Assembly (NCBI RefSeq): GCF_025398735.1
Contig: NZ_CP104694.1
Location: forward strand, 4,365,001 to 4,429,000
Source: Tahibacter amnicola
Lineage (GTDB): Bacteria > Pseudomonadota > Gammaproteobacteria > Xanthomonadales > Rhodanobacteraceae
Reading direction: 5' to 3'
DNA: 64,000 nt
Shown: piece by piece, positions 61,892 through 64,000 of the stretch
Layout of the letters: each line of letters opens with the position of its first letter
Position numbering within the stretch: the first letter of the stretch is position 1
Notes under the pieces: generated by a model
The model's database searches: none
What the model was told of the DNA's origin: nothing
Seen by the model: the letters and a program-made list of their open reading frames with translations, nothing else
Program-made: the position numbers and the translations under genes

Positions 61892-63290
61892 GCAAGTAAG
61901 CGTGCAGGTTCTTCTTCTCCGCGTCCGTCAGCTTCAGCTGTAGCACCAGATTGAAGAATTCCACAGTGTCATCCAGCGTCAGGAGGCGGCCGTCGTGCAG
62001 GTACGGGGGCGAGTCCTTGATACCGCGCAGGGTGAAGGTCTTGATCGGGCCATCCGGAATCATCTTCTGTCCGTTGATGACTTCGCCGGTGCGGTAGAAC
62101 CGCTCCAGCTTCAGGTCATGCATGGCGTTATCGGTGAAGGCCATCACAGGCACATGGCATTCGGCACACCGCGCCTTGCCCAGGAACAATGCCTCGCCGG
62201 CCAGCTCGCTCTCACTGGCCTTGGCTTTGTCGAGGCGCCCGGTGGGGTCGAGCTTGGGTGCCGGCGGAAAATCGATGATGTTCTGCATCTGCGCCATCAT
62301 GGCAACCTGACTGGCACGATCTGGCAGGTGGACACCCTTGCGCTGCGCGCTGACGTGGTCGCCGTTGAAGTAGGCGGTGCGCTGCTCGAACTCGGTGAAA
62401 TCCTCGATCGACCGCAGTGACCGCTTCGATCCATGCAACTGCTGCGCAAACATGCCGCGCAGACTGACCGTGTCGAGACGGAATCGCGCATTCTGCGGCC
62501 GAACGTCCGGTGTAAGGTGGAAGGTGGCGTTGGTGTGGAAGTTCGCGTGACAGTCCAGGCACGTGACGCCAAGACTCTGCTCGGCGCTCTTGCGATCCTC
62601 GGTCTGGTTGAATTCCTCCTGAGGGAATGGCGTCAGCAGCAGGCGCAATCCTTCGATCTGCACCGGCGTCAGGACACCGACCACCAGCGGGTAATAGTTC
62701 TTGATCGTCAGCAGCTGGCCGCGCGAAATATCACCCAGATCCGGACGCGTCGTGAGGAAGATGGGCGCCGGGAATTCCGGCGTGAAACGCTCCGGCAGGT
62801 CAAAGTCGACATCGAACCGGCGCAGGTCACGCTTCTCCTGGCGCAGGATCTCGTCGATCTGCTGCTGCAGGAACACCTGGCCGCCGACCGCATGCTTGAC
62901 GTGCGGCAAGGGCTTGAAGCCTTCGGGCAACAGTTGCCGGTCGCGGATGGCATCCGGCGTCAGTTGCGAAAGACTATCCCACGTCTGGCCGTCCTTGAGC
63001 TTCACGCGGACGCCGCCTTGCACGGCCTTGCGCCCCCCGGACATCATCACCCCGGCGATGGGCCTGTCAGCAAGGTCATAGCGCGCTTCCAGCAAGGCGC
63101 GCTGACGCTGCATGACACCGGGCTTGTCGGCCTCGTCCTTGCGCTTGACGGTCTCGAACGGCTGCGTGGGTAGTGGCCGGTACGAATCCGCCGGATCGAC
63201 CGCAGGCGGCGGTGCGATCACCGGCTCTTCCGCCATTGCCGTTGCAGCCAACAGGCTGATCCATACCGCATGAAAGCGTGTAATTTTCAC
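61881..63290 (-). CDS. Di-haem cytochrome c peroxidase-like exported protein
   Basis: 469 residues from the GTG at 63290, with AGGAGGGG 6 bases upstream; an in-frame ATG at 63338 is the alternative. A signal peptide (FHAVWISLLAATAMA) sends it to the periplasm. Two haem c motifs are visible: CLDCH (about 268-272) and CAECH (about 392-396), with RGIKDSPPYLHDGRLLTLDDTVEFF (split) typical of the di-haem cytochrome c peroxidase/MauG superfamily C-terminus. The N-terminal 200 residues are long for a CcpA-type peroxidase. The substrate is unknown; it may be a peroxidase or an oxidase-linked cytochrome. Confidence 0.82.
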   Translation of the reverse strand: MKITRFHAVWISLLAATAMAEEPVIAPPPAVDPADSYRPLPTQPFETVKRKDEADKPGVMQRQRALLEARYDLADRPIAGVMMSGGRKAVQGGVRVKLKDGQTWDSLSQLTPDAIRDRQLLPEGFKPLPHVKHAVGGQVFLQQQIDEILRQEKRDLRRFDVDFDLPERFTPEFPAPIFLTTRPDLGDISRGQLLTIKNYYPLVVGVLTPVQIEGLRLLLTPFPQEEFNQTEDRKSAEQSLGVTCLDCHANFHTNATFHLTPDVRPQNARFRLDTVSLRGMFAQQLHGSKRSLRSIEDFTEFEQRTAYFNGDHVSAQRKGVHLPDRASQVAMMAQMQNIIDFPPAPKLDPTGRLDKAKASESELAGEALFLGKARCAECHVPVMAFTDNAMHDLKLERFYRTGEVINGQKMIPDGPIKTFTLRGIKDSPPYLHDGRLLTLDDTVEFFNLVLQLKLTDAEKKNLHAYLLTL

Positions 63291-63406
63291 GATTGCCCCT
63301 CCTGGCAGGAAATGCGGATGATTCGACAGGACCTCCACGCATTGGCGCGCTTGCGGCCAGTGCTCACGCTATCGCTGTGCCCACAGAACGGACCGAGGCC
63401 CTTTGT

Positions 63407-63976
63407 TTACTTTGCGGCATGAAGTGTCGCTGCACTGTGTAGCGGCGCTGACGCCCCTTCCCGCCCGGTCCGTTGCGCGCGCCAGCAACGCCACCATTCC
63501 TCCAGCGTGGGGGCCAGGCCAAAGAGCGCACTGGCAGCGAGCACGAGAACAGTGACCGGCAATGGCAGCGGTACGGACTTCAGGCGAACGCTCCAGTCCG
63601 CAACACGGTGCGCCCCGTCCAACAGGAGCATTGTCAAGGCGATGATCGGCAGCGTCACCAGGAATCCGTGGGCAAGGTGCTCGCCCGCGCTGATGACGCG
63701 CCGGACCTGCGTGTAGCGGATGTCCCACCAGGCGGTGACCGTATGCGCAACCACCGCCACCGTACACAACGCGAGCACCAGGCGGTTCACTTCCAGAAAG
63801 AGCACCGCGATAACCGGAATACCGATCTGCGCCAACTGCACCACGTGCAACCACGCCTCACCCAGGCCGGACGTGTGGGCGATCGCACTGCGGCGATGAA
63901 ACAGGTAATCCGCACAACCTGCGATCAACCACAGCGGGAGCACCACACCGAGCAGATAAGTGCGTACCTCAACCAC
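63407..63976 (-). CDS. Membrane protein of unknown function
   Basis: 189 residues from the GTG at 63976, 9 bases after GGAGG; an upstream GTG at 64000 touches the window edge, so the start could lie outside. Four or five membrane helices (YLLGVVLPLWLIAGCADYLF, IGIPVIAVLFLEVNRLVLAL, HGFLVTLPIIALTMLLL, LPVTVLVLAASALFGLAP). Between helices 1 and 2 is the segment HRRSAIAHTSGLGEAWLH, and WWDIRYTQVRRVISAGEHLAHGF is conserved-looking. No family is recognised. It precedes the di-haem cytochrome gene by 116 bases on the same strand and may share a transcript. Confidence 0.65.
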   Translation of the reverse strand: MVEVRTYLLGVVLPLWLIAGCADYLFHRRSAIAHTSGLGEAWLHVVQLAQIGIPVIAVLFLEVNRLVLALCTVAVVAHTVTAWWDIRYTQVRRVISAGEHLAHGFLVTLPIIALTMLLLDGAHRVADWSVRLKSVPLPLPVTVLVLAASALFGLAPTLEEWWRCWRAQRTGREGASAPLHSAATLHAAK

Positions 63977-64000
63977 TACCGACGACCTCCGCGGCGGCAC

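Overview
The window is GC-rich (roughly two thirds G+C), densely coded chromosomal DNA from a gammaproteobacterium. I infer a member of the Xanthomonadales/Lysobacterales, probably Rhodanobacteraceae (Dokdonella-like). The reasons are a CopL-type copper protein, a LiuR-controlled acyl-CoA carboxylase operon, a cbb3 oxidase cluster with FNR-type sites, and secreted proteins carrying a short F-x-[DN]-G-F-D motif. This assignment rests on gene content only. I saw no rRNA, tRNA, CRISPR array, insertion sequence, integrase or phage gene.

Layout. 1-9.1 kb: the N-terminal part of a secreted subtilase, a winged-helix/TPR membrane regulator, a 1495-residue secreted beta-propeller protein, and two small secreted paralogues. 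9.1-15.4 kb: a MerR (LiuR-type) regulator beside an operon for an acyl-CoA carboxylase (two subunits), an acyl-CoA dehydrogenase and a beta-keto acid cleavage enzyme, with a perfect palindromic operator between regulator and operon. 15.5-28.2 kb: signalling genes (EAL protein with a C-terminal receiver, V4R-PAS-GGDEF-EAL protein, propeller histidine kinase), an ArsR/AHSA1 pair, an isolated MbtH-like gene and small membrane proteins. 28.2-33.4 kb: an M48 metallopeptidase and a CopL / outer-membrane factor / multicopper oxidase operon.

33.5-57.5 kb reads as an oxygen-limitation island. It holds a stand-alone sigma-54 activator, universal stress proteins, a response regulator/hybrid kinase pair, a PAS-GGDEF cyclase, an FNR-family regulator without the N-terminal cysteine cluster, an unusual ribonucleotide-reductase-like protein, an acetyltransferase, a DUF1003 protein, a beta-CASP nuclease-like protein and a complete ccoNOQP-G-(H)-I-S cluster for the high-affinity cbb3 oxidase. 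Six TTGAY-N4-[ACG]TCAA sites lie in front of these transcription units; three are 59.5-61.5 bp upstream of their start codons. The FNR-family regulator encoded here is the obvious candidate to read them.

57.5-64 kb: a reverse-strand group of phosphopantetheinyl transferase, MarR regulator, Bcr/CflA-type exporter and GNAT acetyltransferase, with two identical inverted repeats before the exporter; then a DUF72 protein, a di-heme cytochrome and a membrane protein at the edge.

Two genes look interrupted by single-base frameshifts in homopolymers (near 28108 and 35628). Either sequencing error or real mutation could explain them.
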